A stretch of DNA of 64,000 nt, from contig NC_021846.1 in NCBI RefSeq assembly GCF_000439435.1, positions 558,001-622,000 on the forward strand, given 5' to 3'. The position numbers and the translations under genes were made by a program. This DNA is from Spiroplasma taiwanense CT-1. GTDB lineage: Bacteria; Bacillota_I; Bacilli_A; Mycoplasmatales; Mycoplasmataceae. The notes under the pieces are model-generated. The model did not search any database. It saw nothing but the letters and a program-made list of their open reading frames with translations, and was not told where the DNA came from. This document shows positions 44,830 through 55,378 of the stretch, piece after piece. Position 1 is the stretch's first letter. Every line of letters starts with the position of its first letter.

Positions 44830-45528
44830 TATTTCAAGATAATTTCTATTTTCTTCTTCTAATAGTTTTATATAATATTTTTTTAATATATTTTCTTCTT
44901 CTAAAATATTTCTTATTAAAAATCCATATTTATGATGACCTGGAAATATTGAATATTTTTTTGAAAATGACTGAAATAATCATTTCATTGTTCTTAAAAT
45001 TTCTTTTTCCTTTATCTTATCGTTTTGGCTAAGATTAAGTCCATCAAATTCATTATAAATTAAATCTCCAATAAATAAACAATTTAATTCTTCAAAATCA
45101 AATATTAAACTTCCATTAGTATGTCCAATTTTTAAATAAATATTAATGTTATAACCATTTATAAGAGTTTTTATATCATTTGAAATAACTTTTAAATTCT
45201 TAATTGGTTTTGCAGCATACAAATCAATTTCTTCATATAATAAACTTGTATTTTTTCTTGGATCAAATAAAAATAATAAATCATCTTTACTAATATAAAC
45301 ATTAGGGTGATTTTGATTTTCACAAATTTCATTAATACCATAAAAATGGTCAAAATGACCATGTGTAATAAAAATATCTGTTATCTTAATATTTTTTTCT
45401 AAAATAAAACTTAAGATATCAGTATAAGAAAGATAGCAAGTGTCAATTAAAATTCCTTTACCCTCTTCATTATAAATAAGAAAAGAATTAGTGTTCTTAA
45501 ATTTCTTGCATGAAAAGATTTGTATCAA
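44827..45528 (-). CDS. Metallo-beta-lactamase-fold hydrolase
   Basis: 233 residues from TTG 45528 (AAAGGAAG before it). ITHGHFDHFYG gives the HxHxDH zinc motif, LKIGHTNGSLIFDF the third His, and LFIGDLIYNEFDG the bridging Asp, then FPGHHKYG. This is the glyoxalase II-like group of general thioester or ester hydrolases. Substrate unknown. Confidence 0.85.
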
Positions 45529-45874
45529 AATATACTTCCTTTCTTTTAGCAAATATATATATTGTTTCCCTTTAAATTATATATAAAATAAAATATTTTA
45601 CAATAAATAATTTTTTAATGGTTGTATAAAAAATGTGGGGGTTTTATTATTATAAATTTGTAATAAATAAAATATTCAGTTTTTGCTTGATTTAATTATA
45701 ACTCTATTTTATAAAAAATATTTAAAAATTTAAGGGTGTATAACTTAAAGGTAGGGAATGGAAAATGCGATTTTTTCATTCAATTGTACTTTTATTATAC
45801 ATTTTTTAACATTTAAACAAAACAAAAATTACAAATTTTTTAGATTTGTTTGTCATTTATTAAATTACATATTA
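45529..45874. other. Non-coding flank of the transposase gene
   Basis: About 350 bases without a gene in any frame. It contains isolated G-runs (GTGGGGG at about 45635, GGTAGGGAATGG at about 45752) in otherwise A/T DNA and presumably holds the left end of the insertion element, but I could not identify a terminal inverted repeat or target duplication. Confidence 0.4.
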
Positions 45875-47019
45875 TTAAAAGATTAAATTATTGTTCAATT
45901 TATATGCTCTTTCATTGAGCATATTTTTTAATACGGTTAATGAATATACTTTACTTCCATAACCCAACGCAGACTTTACAAGCCTTGAAACATCTGATTC
46001 AGCCGATACTCCAATATTTCATTTTGTACCTTGATTGATTATTCCTACCTTATTATTTTTAAAGTATTTAAAGACTTCTTTTGGAGCCTCAATTTCTAGT
46101 AATTCTATTAGATCATCATAATTACCTGAATAAAATAAATCTATGGCGATTTTAAATAATTCTTTACCATGATATTTACCACTAAACAAAAATAGCTTTC
46201 TAAATTCTCTAACAGCATGAAATCTATCTAAAATATAGTTAGCTCCCATAAACGAAGCTAATTCCTTAATTCAAGTAGCGCCATCTCCTCCAACTACCAA
46301 TTTAGCATTTTCAAAGTTTTCTAGAAATTGCATCCTAATTCATAAATTCTTATAGCTAGTTCTTCAGTTGTTAACTTTTCATCTTTTCCCATAAAAAATG
46401 TAGTTCTTTTATCTTTTAATTTTCTACGCTTTTTATGAATTGTTTTAATATCAAAACCTGTGCAAAAAGAAATTACTCTTATTTGAGTATCCTTATTTCT
46501 TTTTAATTTTCTTCATTTATATTTATTTTTAAATCTATCAACATTAACAAATGCATCATCAACAAAAATATATACTCTTTGTTTATCAACTAAATTAACT
46601 TTCCTCTCAACTTTATTTCTTTTATCTTGATTTTCTATAGATTTAAAGATTCTTGAAATAGTCATTGGTGATAATTGAGCTTCAGGAAACATGTCAATAA
46701 TATCTCTATAACGTTTACCAGTACCTAATTGTTCTTTGATTAATTCAATTAAATTTGAATCCAGTTTAGATCATTTCTTTAATTTTAATTCTTCATCAAT
46801 TAGTGCTGTATATTTTCATTTTTTATTTATATAATGTTTATAGATATGTCTATCGAATGTTAAATTTTCAAACTCTGTCGTAATTGTTCTGGATTTGACT
46901 TTAACGAGAATGTATCTTTTTTTGTCTCTATTTTCAAGAAGTTCCATGTCTCTAGTCTCTATTTCTTCCTTTCTTTTGTTTAATAAATATTTATATTCTT
47001 CCTTACGATTAAATAACAT
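45875..47019 (-). mobile_element. ISLre2/UPF0236-type transposase, one frameshift
   Basis: About 381 residues when restored. LSPMTISRIFKSIENQDKRN, VYIFVDDAFVNVDRFKNK, ISFCTGFDIKTIHKKRRKL, VVGGDGATWIKELASFMGAN, YILDRFHAVREFRKLF and ESDVSRLVKSALGYGSKVYS follow the UPF0236/ISLre2 transposase pattern. The frame breaks at about 46320 (NF-stop against ENFENAKL; one extra base restores it), so the copy is dead unless frameshifting is used. AAAGGAGGT precedes ATG. Element borders not determined. Confidence 0.8.
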
Positions 47020-47066
47020 ATTATTTACCTCCTTTCTAAATAATTATATTATTTAATTAAATAAAA

Positions 47067-47086
47067 AATAGAGCTTATGCTCTATT
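47067..47086 (-). terminator. Terminator of lipoprotein gene
   Basis: AATAGAGC, TTAT loop, GCTCTATT, T-run on the minus strand; the lipoprotein stop TAG lies inside. Confidence 0.8.
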
Positions 47087-47693
47087 CAAATTTAGTATTA
47101 ACTTTTATACCATCTCAATATCAATTATTTATATTTTCACTATTTTGTTTCGGTTGCAAATTTCCAATACCAATAATTGCAAATTTTATTATTTCTTCAT
47201 ATTGATCTATTTCTCATTTAGAACTTTTAATATTCATAACTAATTCTTCCAAAGACAAATTCAATGCGCTTGGCAACATTTCAAAATATTCGCCATTTTT
47301 ATTCAATAAAGAATATTTAATAACTTCTGAATCCTCATTGGAAGTAACATCAAATTTAGGATTAAAAAAATAAATTGAAATATCTAAATCTTTAAATTCA
47401 TTTCATTTATTTTCAAATTCTTTTTCCGAATAAAAGTTTATTTTTTCATTCTTAAAAGAATTAAATATTTCTACCTTTTGGTCATCCAATTTATCAAAAA
47501 AATCCTTAACTATTATTGATTTTTCTATATTAAAATTATCAATTTTTTTTGATATTTCAGTAATTAAAGACAAATCCTCATTAGTTAAAGAATAACTTAA
47601 TTTATCATTAGAACAAGAAATTACAGCCATTGGCGTTGCCGTTAATACAGATAATGATAATAAAGATAAAAGTTTTTTAAATATTTTTTTCAC
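47082..47693 (-). CDS. Lipoprotein, last gene of the phage-like cassette
   Basis: 203 residues. Signal MKKIFKKLLSLLSLSVLTAT then PMAVISC, Cys at 27, a classical Mollicute lipoprotein start. The mature part is acidic. Intact. It lies 89 bases after the stop of the large cassette gene, so it may be its accessory surface protein or an unrelated resident gene. GAGGTG precedes the ATG. Confidence 0.75.
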
Positions 47694-47781
47694 CTCTATG
47701 TATTATATTATCATTTTTACCCTAGTAATATTTTGTTTATTAATTTTAAATAATGTCAAATTATCTATTGAAATAACCTTA

Positions 47782-49738
47782 TTATTTTTGCCAACTAACT
47801 TTATTTTTTCAATTACCTGAACCATAAATTCCGGAGATATCTATTAGCTTTGGATTTAATGTATTTAGTTCAAAATTATATTCTAATAAGTTATTGTTAT
47901 TTAATTTAATTATATTATGATAATTAATTTTAAATAATTCATCTTTTTTACCAAAATAATTAATTCACTCCTTTGAAACTTGAACAATAAATTTTCCTAT
48001 GTTTTCGTCTTCTAATTTAAAATCTTTAACAGATAATGAAGGTAATTGTGTTTCATCAATTTGATTAGGTAAAAAAGGTCAAATGAATCTATTTTTAGTT
48101 GTCTTAATTGTCAATGAATCTGAAATAGTATTTTTTAGCGAAATATTAGTTGTACCATTCAAAATATTTTCTAAATTAAAATATAAACTTTTTAATTTAA
48201 CTTTAATTGAGTCTTTAAATTTTCAAATCCCAGTACCATCATCTTCAATAGTTCCAGTTCATATAGGTTTAGTTTGTAGTTCAAAAAATCAAGGTAACAA
48301 AATTTTATTATCTTCATTTAAACCTTGATTAATTGATAAAGAACCAAATATGTTATGTGATAACATTGCTCTAATAGATTTATAATTTTTGTATTGTTCT
48401 TTATCGATGTAATCAGGAAAATTTTGTTCTCAATTTTTTTCTAAACCGTCAATATATTCAACAATTGTTTTACCTTCAAATTCTTGTTTATATTTTGCCA
48501 TTTCATTAAGTTCACCAGTCTGATCATTTTTATATCCCGAACCTTTAAAATTATTTTTATAATTATAACTAGCAGTAAGAACTTCATATAATAAGTTTAG
48601 TAGACTATTTGTTATTAAAATTTTTTCTCTATATAGTGTAATAGAATGTAATTTTTCATAACTATTAGCATATTTAATTTTTCCATCTTGTTTCTCAAAT
48701 GAAGGACTATTACCAGGGATTTGCTGCGTTTTTCTTTCAGGATAAAATTCTTTTGTATCTCAATAACCTTGTCCAATACCTGTTATTACTCATGTTTTTT
48801 TCAGTGTAATGACCCTTATAATCAAACTCAATTTTTTTTAAATTTTTACCTTGTATGGTTTCTATTTCTATTTCAGTTTCTTCTGAATTATCTACAATTA
48901 AATCATTTATTTCTTTAGTATTTATAAATTCTTTTGCTTTCTCTCAAGGCAAAATATCTTCTATCATTCAAAAATTAAATAAATTAGCTTCTCCTTGATC
49001 ATTGATTTCAATTGGATTAACTCAAATGGGTATTAAATCACTTTTGGATATAATTTCAGGAAATAACTCAATGCCCTCTTTTGTTTCTCCTAATACTTTT
49101 AAATTTGAAAGTAAAAATGAACTTGGTGCAGTTATTTTTAATTTCTTTAATTCAAGAGAATCTAACTGTTTACCAATTCTAAAAATAGCATTATTACTAT
49201 CACGTGCAGCTCATGTATTTAGATCTACAATTTCGATATTTTTATTTCCATTCATATTATCTGTCAATGGACTATCTGCATCTATTTTTTGAATTAAATA
49301 ACCAAAATTAGTAATGTCATCATCTGTTTCTAAAATGAACTCAGATACCATGTATAACTTATTTCTTGAGTATTTAAATGTCTTCCCATTTTCAAAATTT
49401 AAAGAACCTGTTAAATCCAAATATGAATATACGTTCTCTTTTTCGTATTGTGCAATATCAACTTCACCATCCATATTAGATACAGATTGTTTTGTACGAT
49501 ATTCATATGTTTGAGCATCTGGTCTTCAAGTTTCAAATTTTAAATACTCATCTTTATAAATAATTACTAAATTTACACTATTTGGTGAAAAAGTTAAAAG
49601 CGAATCTGTCTTACCTTTTATAAGTTTTTTAAGCTCATAAAGATAATATGTCTTTCTTTGACCGCTCGGAAGACTTTCTATTTGATCATCTTCTTCATAT
49701 ATAATTTCATTTGGATTTAAAGTCATAGGATTTGGCAT
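47782..49738 (-). pseudogene. Large beta-rich hypothetical protein, one frameshift
   Basis: About 651 residues when restored. Starts PNPMTLNPNEIIYEEDDQI; no signal peptide. The frame is lost in an A7 run (T7 at 48795-48801 on plus; A6 would read HYTEKTWVITGIGQGYWDTK). Both halves are rich in short strands and Gly/Asn/Asp turns, like phage structural or receptor-binding proteins, with many TGA-Trp. GGAGAT in front of ATG overlaps the stop of the small gene upstream. Codon use is less A/T-extreme than in core genes. No family recognised. Confidence 0.6.
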
Positions 49739-49739
49739 A

Positions 49740-49946
49740 TTAATCTCCTTCGTATTCTAAACGTTCTTTTTTCATGTATGAAATATAATTTTTCATCATT
49801 GCATATGTTCTAGCTTTACCATCTTTTCAACCATTTTGTTTAGCTAGTTCATTATATTCTTCTTCTATTTTTTGATAGTTTTCTTCTATATCTTTTTTAA
49901 ACCTGTGGTAATTCACTGGGTCTATCTTCTTGCGAATCTTTGGCAT
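49740..49946 (-). CDS. Small basic hypothetical protein
   Basis: 68 residues: PKIRKKIDPVNYHRFKKDIE then NYQKIEEEYNELAKQNGWKDG and ARTYAMMKNYISYMKKE. GGAGGAAATAT precedes ATG and its 5' end overlaps the previous gene by about 50 bases in another frame. Helical and charged, perhaps DNA-binding or a scaffold. No family recognised. Confidence 0.6.
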
Positions 49947-50328
49947 ATATTTCCTCCATTGATGGTGTATCCATCGCCTTCTTTAAATAATTTCATTTAT
50001 CATAAGAAGAATTAGCTTTATGTGTAGTTTCTTCTAACTGATTTTTTAAAGTATCTAATTCTTCTAATAAATTAGAATTTATTAATTTACTCTGTTGAAC
50101 ATCTTCATATTTAATTGAAATACCTTTTTGTTGTTCTAGATGCAATTGGTATTCTTTAAATTTTCTATTTGTTTCTTTTTTAATTTCTTGTTGTTTTGCA
50201 ATTACTTCTTTTTCTAGGTCATTTTTATAAGCTAAATTTAGTCCATGTTTTTTTTCTAATTCTAAAATCTGCTTTTTAAGATTTTGAGTTTTTTTATACT
50301 CACTAATTCATTTTTGTTGTAGATCCAT
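49897..50328 (-). CDS. Coiled-coil protein of the phage-like cassette
   Basis: 143 residues, almost all heptad-like: KTQNLKKQILELEKKHGLNL, LEELDTLKNQLEETTHKANS. The ATG overlaps the stop of the upstream membrane protein, so translation is coupled. Short Pro/Ser-rich C-terminus. A scaffold, tail-measure or chaperone role is possible; no family recognised. Confidence 0.65.
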
Positions 50329-50857
50329 CTTGTTTCTCCAATCTTTTTAATTGAACTATTTTCTTTTCTGTTTTGATTAGATACCAACACACAATTAATG
50401 TAATAACGGGAATAAGTTTTATAATTGCATTTACAGTAAACTTAGCCTTTTTACTAGGAATAAATTTATGAAAATTATGCAGTAGCGCGCCACTGGCACC
50501 TGGGATTAAAGTAAGCATTAATTGATTACCTCAATTATTAGCTCCAAAACCTTCCATGCCCATATTAGCCCATTCTAGTCAATATGGTAAGTCAATTAAA
50601 GAAGGTAATAAAGTTCAAAGTGTAGTAATAATTAATATGAATAAAGCACTAATGCTATTTATCATTTGACCTTGTTTCTTTCTAATTTTTTCAATTGGAT
50701 TTAAAAACTGATCTTCATACCTTTCTCTATCTTTTACATAATCTCTCTTAGTTCTATTAAATGGTATAGAGCAATGTCAGGTATAATTAGGTTTTTCAAT
50801 TTTATTATTTTCTATTATTTTTCTCCTTTTATAGTCTATTAGAAACCATATAATCAT
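50303..50857 (-). CDS. Two-helix membrane protein of the phage-like cassette
   Basis: Up to 184 residues. Soluble N-terminus (KPNYTWHCSIPFNRTKRDYV), helices around INSISALFILIITTLWTLLP and AIIKLIPVITLIVCWYLI, with the Gly-rich stretch TLIPGASGALLHNFHKFIP between them. The only in-frame ATG (50857) lacks a ribosome-binding site, whereas AAAAGGAG at about 50835 is followed only by ATA/ATT codons in frame, so the true start is unclear. Holin-like topology is conceivable but not supported by a motif. Confidence 0.55.
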
Positions 50858-50884
50858 ATAAAAATTCAGGTACTCAAATATAAT

Positions 50885-51616
50885 TTATATTTTCAATTTG
50901 ACCCTTTCATTAATAATAGTAAATGATGTAATAGTACTTTGACCATTAACTTTAAGGACTTTTCCATTATCATTAATATAAATACCATACATAATGATTA
51001 AAGAATTTAATGGTCTTTCGTTTTTTAATCTATCTTTTCAAAACTGATCGGATAATAATACTGTTTTTGGATTAAGTAATGTTTTGCTTAGTAAATTTAG
51101 TTTTTCAGTGAATTTAATTTCTAATTCGTTTTGTTTAATTTCTAATTCGTTTTGTTTAATTTCTAATTCATTTAATTTTTCAGTGAATTTAATTTGTAAT
51201 TTTTCCTCAAATTTATTTACTAAATCTTCATTATCTACTAATTTAGTTGCAATATTGTTAATTAACTCTCCATCTTGACTTAATTCTTTTTTATATTTAT
51301 CTAATCTATCTTCAACATAAGCAGCAATATCTTTAAATAAATTTTCAGATTTAATTCTGATTATTTCAATTAATTCATCAATTTCAGCTGCTGTGTATAT
51401 ATAATCAAAATTTTTATCCTTAATATGAGAAAATACTTCTTCTCATGTTGAATATACTTTTCATAGTTGTTTGATTTGAGTTTGATTAAGTGCCTTAATT
51501 GCGCTTGGAGTAAATATATCTTGATAATGGTTAGTTTCTCGTGTTTGATTTTCTTCGATTGAATATCCAGAATTATTTGAAAATGTTTGCTTTACATTTT
51601 TATCTGTAATTAACAT
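50885..51616 (-). CDS. Coiled-coil protein with heptad repeat array
   Basis: 243 residues from ATG 51616; the frame is open further upstream to the junction with the PTS gene but without a start, so the 5' end may be lost. Helical domain TPSAIKALNQTQIKQLWKVY, then NELEIKQNELEIKQNELEIK encoded by a 21-base repeat, then a globular end (SLIIMYGIYINDNGKVLKVN). At the 3' end one extra A (near 50872) would extend the protein as KGQIENINYIWVPEFLYDYM. Looks like a fibre or tail-type protein; family unknown. Confidence 0.55.
51101..51194. repeat. 21-bp tandem repeat encoding heptads, with flanking direct repeat
   Basis: Two exact 21-base units (51121-51141, 51142-51162) and a partial third, in frame, each coding for one ELEIKQN heptad. 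The array is bordered by a 20-base direct repeat at 51101-51120 and 51175-51194. Length variation would lengthen the coiled coil without breaking the frame. Confidence 0.8.
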
Positions 51617-51696
51617 TCCATATAATTTTGAAATAAATGTAGAATAGCATGCTGCTTTAATTAATTTTAATTTATTAATAGAAAGTACATATATTT

Positions 51697-53495
51697 CTAT
51701 GTGAGAAAATAATTCATTAAAGAAAAAAGTACACCATAAATTGCAGGTTCAGTTATACCAAAGATTCCAGAAGGAATTGCTGCAATTGAATCATTTTTAG
51801 TTTTATTATTTTTTGAAATAATTGCCAATCCAATTATTGCTCCCAAACACCCCCATTGTGTCATTCCAACAGCAGATTGTAAGAAAGAAACTCCCCCATC
51901 TTTTTGAGCAACAGCAGTTAAAATTGTAATTATTGGTAAATGCATTCCCATCATAACCATTAAAGGTCAAAATATGCAAGAATTGCTTGTGCCATTCCAA
52001 ATGGTGTAAGTGTCAAATAATAAACAATTCAGAAACAATTTGTTCTATTACATAGTAAATTGATCCTAATATAAAGAATGTTATTAGTGCAATTGAGAAA
52101 ATAACTAATAAAGGTCTAAAAACTGTTTCAAATGATGGTTTAATTCAACTTTTAATTCAAACATCTAATTTACTTGCAAGATATATTCCATAAATTATTA
52201 CAAATGGTCTATTTGTAAAAGGCATTACTTTAATTTGTGCAAGACCATATCACGCAGGGTTTTCATTTACACTTCCATTAATTCCTGTTTCAAATAATGT
52301 TCATTCAGTTCCATAAAGTCCATTTACAGTACTTCCACCATTAAATAAAATAGGATTTGCAATAACTAAACCAATTGCAGAACCAATTATTGGTGAAAGT
52401 CCAAAATAATTTGCAGCAGTAATTGCAGCAAATAGATCTAAAAATTTTAAAGGTGCATCTGAAATTACTTTTAAAATTGCTAAAAATACATTAGCATCTT
52501 TTAACAAAACAGAACCTTCTGGTATTATTCCATTTGGTGGAGTTTCATAAAGTACATTTGGCATTACTTTTGCAATTTGTAAAATAGATACAATTCCCAT
52601 CATCATTACAGATGCAATTAAGACAGGAATTAATGGAACCATAACTCCACCAATTACACCAAAAAATCTTTTAAATAATGAGTTTTTTTGATTATTTGTT
52701 TTTACTGCAAAATTTGCTTGAGAAGAATTATTTAACTTAACAATTTCATCCTTTACTTTATAAACATCTTGACCAATTACAATTTGAAGTTCAACTCCAT
52801 TTCAAATTAAACCTTTAACTCCCTCAGTATTTTTTATTTCTGATTCTTTAACATTAGTTTTATTTATTACAGTAAATCTTAATCTAGTTATACAATTATA
52901 AACTTTACTATAATTATCTTTTGAACCAACTAAAGTATTTAATTTTAAAGCTAATTGTGAGTAAAAATCTTTTTGATTAAAATAACTTTCAAGATCAATA
53001 TTTAAATTTATTTCTTCATTTTTTACATTTGCAATAAATGTACCTATTAACTCTCCCTTTTTATAATTCAATTTATTTTTAAATATAAATTCATAATTAA
53101 TATTTTTATTTTGATTATCAATTGTTATTGGACAACTATATTCATATCCTTCATTTTTAATACTTTGTAAATCAACATCAACAATTTTTGTATTTAAATT
53201 AACTGTGTCACCTAATTTAACATATTGATTAAATGGTTTACCATTTAATTTTACAGTGTCCAAACCAATGTGCATTAAAATATTTACATTTTCATTTATT
53301 TCAAAAAAATATGCATGTTTTTTATCAGTTACTAATGATAATTTTGAATTTTTTAATGGTGAATTAAAAAAACCATTTAGTGGTTCAATTCAAAAACCAT
53401 TTCCAAGCATTCTAGTTGAAAATAATCCATCATTTAATTCTTTTAAATCATGTGCAATACAATCAACTGGTACATATATCTGAATTTTTTCCATT
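51697..53495 (-). pseudogene. PTS permease EIIABC, truncated and frameshifted
   Basis: Paralogue of the EIIABC at 38.2-40.7 kb with the same EIIA-EIIB-EIIC order: EIIA MHIGLDTVKLNGKPF, EIIB VYNCITRLRFTVIN, EIIC PLIPVLIASVMMMGIVSILQ to GITEPAIYGVLFSLM. Two short frameshifts sit in EIIC at about 52015 and 51970 (FII-LTLTPFGMAQAILAYF-WPLMVMMGMHL). The last 70-100 residues expected after GITEPAIYG are absent: the frame ends at TAG 51697 where phage-like DNA begins. No catabolic gene remains beside it. Sugar specificity unknown. Confidence 0.8.
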
Positions 53496-53527
53496 TTATT
53501 ATTCTCTTTTCAAAATAATTTTCCAAT

Positions 53528-53542
53528 AAAAAAAAAAAAAAA
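53528..53542. repeat. A15 homopolymer upstream of PTS gene
   Basis: Fifteen A on plus (T15 on the coding strand), 33-47 bases upstream of the PTS start codon, where the promoter is expected. Longest homopolymer seen in the window. Confidence 0.9.
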
Positions 53543-53561
53543 CAATTTTATTAAGAAACTA

Positions 53562-53594
53562 AAAAATTACTTTCATTAATAGAAAGTAATTTTT
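53562..53594 (-). terminator. Terminator of TauE-like gene
   Basis: AAAAATTACTTTC and GAAAGTAATTTTT perfect arms; the gene's stop codon lies at its edge. Confidence 0.75.
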
Positions 53595-54324
53595 AAACTA
53601 TATCAATTATCATTTTAATTATTGAAGCTCATATTAAGATGATTAATAATCATTTTATATATATTTCTTTTGTAAAATATTTTTTTAAAAAAAGGCAGAA
53701 ACAGTTGAAATTATTGCTGCAAAAGAGAGCGGTAATAAGAAGTTTAAAGTTATACTAGAATTCGTAAAATTCTCATTTTTTATAATTAAATTAATTAGAC
53801 TTGAGATCATTATTATTGTGTGACTAATTGGTGCAGCTTCTTTCATATTTAAATAACACAATAAAACTAAAGCAGGCATAATAATTGGTCCTCCACTCAT
53901 TCCAGTTAATGAAGTTATAATTCCTGCAAAAAAAGTAATTAGAGATATTTTTAGCATATTAATTTTTGTTTCACTTTTTTTATTAATATTAATAATTAAG
54001 AAATTTTTTTTATAAATTATTTTATTTGAACTTTTTTTTAAAAACATATTCAGATAAAATAAGCAAAATAGTCACAATTGTCAAAAATATTATTATTATA
54101 TAATTTATATTTTTTTTAAAGCACTCTAAAATTACATTAAATGTTGCACTAATAAATACTAAAAAAGTCGATATAAATTTAATTTCTTCAAGTGCATATG
54201 TAGTTAAAATAACTAGAAGCAATGGAACATAAAGTACTCCTCCACCAACTCCAGAAATTGAACCTAAAAAAGAAACTAATAATGTTAAGAAAAGTAATAA
54301 AATGACAATTTCAATTGTTCCCAT
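53593..54324 (-). pseudogene. TauE/SafE-family anion permease, two frameshifts
   Basis: About 243 residues when restored, eight helices, normal for the family. First half: FLGSISGVGGGVLYVPLLLV (the conserved G-x-x-GxGGG motif); second half: FFAGIITSLTGMSGGPIIMP ALVLL, the repeat of that motif. Frame shifts at an A8 run (T8 54032-54039 on plus) and at a T7 run (A7 53687-53693). Family members export sulfite, sulfoacetate or related anions. The GAGGTAAT before the ATG overlaps the stop of the FGE-like gene, so the two form an operon. Confidence 0.75.
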
Positions 54325-54336
54325 TTTAATTACCTC

Positions 54337-55173
54337 TTAAGTTATATCTTCTACAACTCTAAATCCTGTATTACTTGATGAAGTTGCAGCAGAAGCACCA
54401 TTTCTAGAATAAACTTTATATCTTTTGCAATAAGAATCATGATATAAAAATGACCCTCCTCTAATTGCAAACATTTGATCTGAATTATAGCTAAATTATT
54501 CTTTCATTTTTAAAGCACTCATTTCATTAAAAAATTTATAATCAATTCTTGCTGGATTTAAGCATCATTCTCAAATATTTCCAACCATTTGATAAAGTCC
54601 ATAACCATTTGGTTCAAAACTCTTTACTTTTATTACACCATTTTTAGTTTCAAAATTAGTAGTTTCACTATATTTAAATTCTCCTTTTCAAATATTACAT
54701 CTCATTTCATTATTGCTATCAAGAAAATCATTTCCTCATGGATATATAGAATTTAGTAAACCACCACGAGCAGAATATTCTCATTCAGCTTCTGTTGGCA
54801 ATCTTTTATTTGCTCATTTACAATATTCTAATGCATCATTTCTTGAAACATGAACAACAGGAAAATCTCACCTATTATCAATGTTGCTTTCTATTCCTTC
54901 TGGATGATCTCAAGTTGCTTGAGTAACAACATATCATCAATCAGCATTTGGAACTTTTGAATATTTTTTTCTTTGTTCATCATTTAATAATGAAAAAAAT
55001 ACATAACTAAATCCAAATTTTTGCGCGTCAGTAATGTAATTTGTTTTATCAATAAATTCTTTAAATTCCAAATTTGTAATTGGTGTTTCACTAATTTTAA
55101 AATCATTTACTTTAACAAGTAATGCTGGAGAATCATTATCAACTGTTTTATCTTTTATTTGTTCATTGCCCAT
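54337..55173 (-). pseudogene. Formylglycine-generating enzyme-like (SUMF1/EgtB) protein with nonsense codon
   Basis: 278 codons. FGE-sulfatase domain: FKISETPITNLEFKEFIDKT, PVVHVSRNDALEYCKWANKR, LPTEAEWEYSARGG, YPWGN, GLYQMVGNIWEWC, and IRGGSFLYHDSYCKRYKVYS then TGFRV. TAA at 54496-54498 interrupts it 47 codons from the end. The active-site Cys pair of FGE (CHxxYC) reads YHDSYC here, so one Cys is Tyr; aerobic sulfatase activation is doubtful even before the stop. SUMF1-fold relatives with other roles are possible. No sulfatase gene is in the window. Confidence 0.75.
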
Positions 55174-55310
55174 TAAAAACTATTTCCCTTAATTTTAATC
55201 ATACATTCACCATTTTCTTTCATTATAATTAATTTGATTATATCATTTATAAAAGAAGTGTTTTTCCCTATAAAAAAATAATTAGCATAATTTTATATAG
55301 TAATAAAAAT

Positions 55311-55335
55311 ACATGAACTATTTTTTCATTCATGT
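55311..55335 (-). terminator. Probable weak terminator
   Basis: ACATGAA and TTCATGT arms (7 bp) with a T-rich stretch following on the minus strand, 44 bases after the lipoprotein stop. The rest of 55174-55378 holds no gene. Confidence 0.4.
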
Positions 55336-55378
55336 TTAATTTAAATTTAATTGCTACAATTACTTTTTTTACTTATTA

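Noticed and set aside
46320-46330. Programmed frameshift in the transposase
   Set aside because: No slippery heptamer or downstream structure is visible at TTCTAG, and ISLre2-type transposases are normally single-frame; a simple deletion is more likely.
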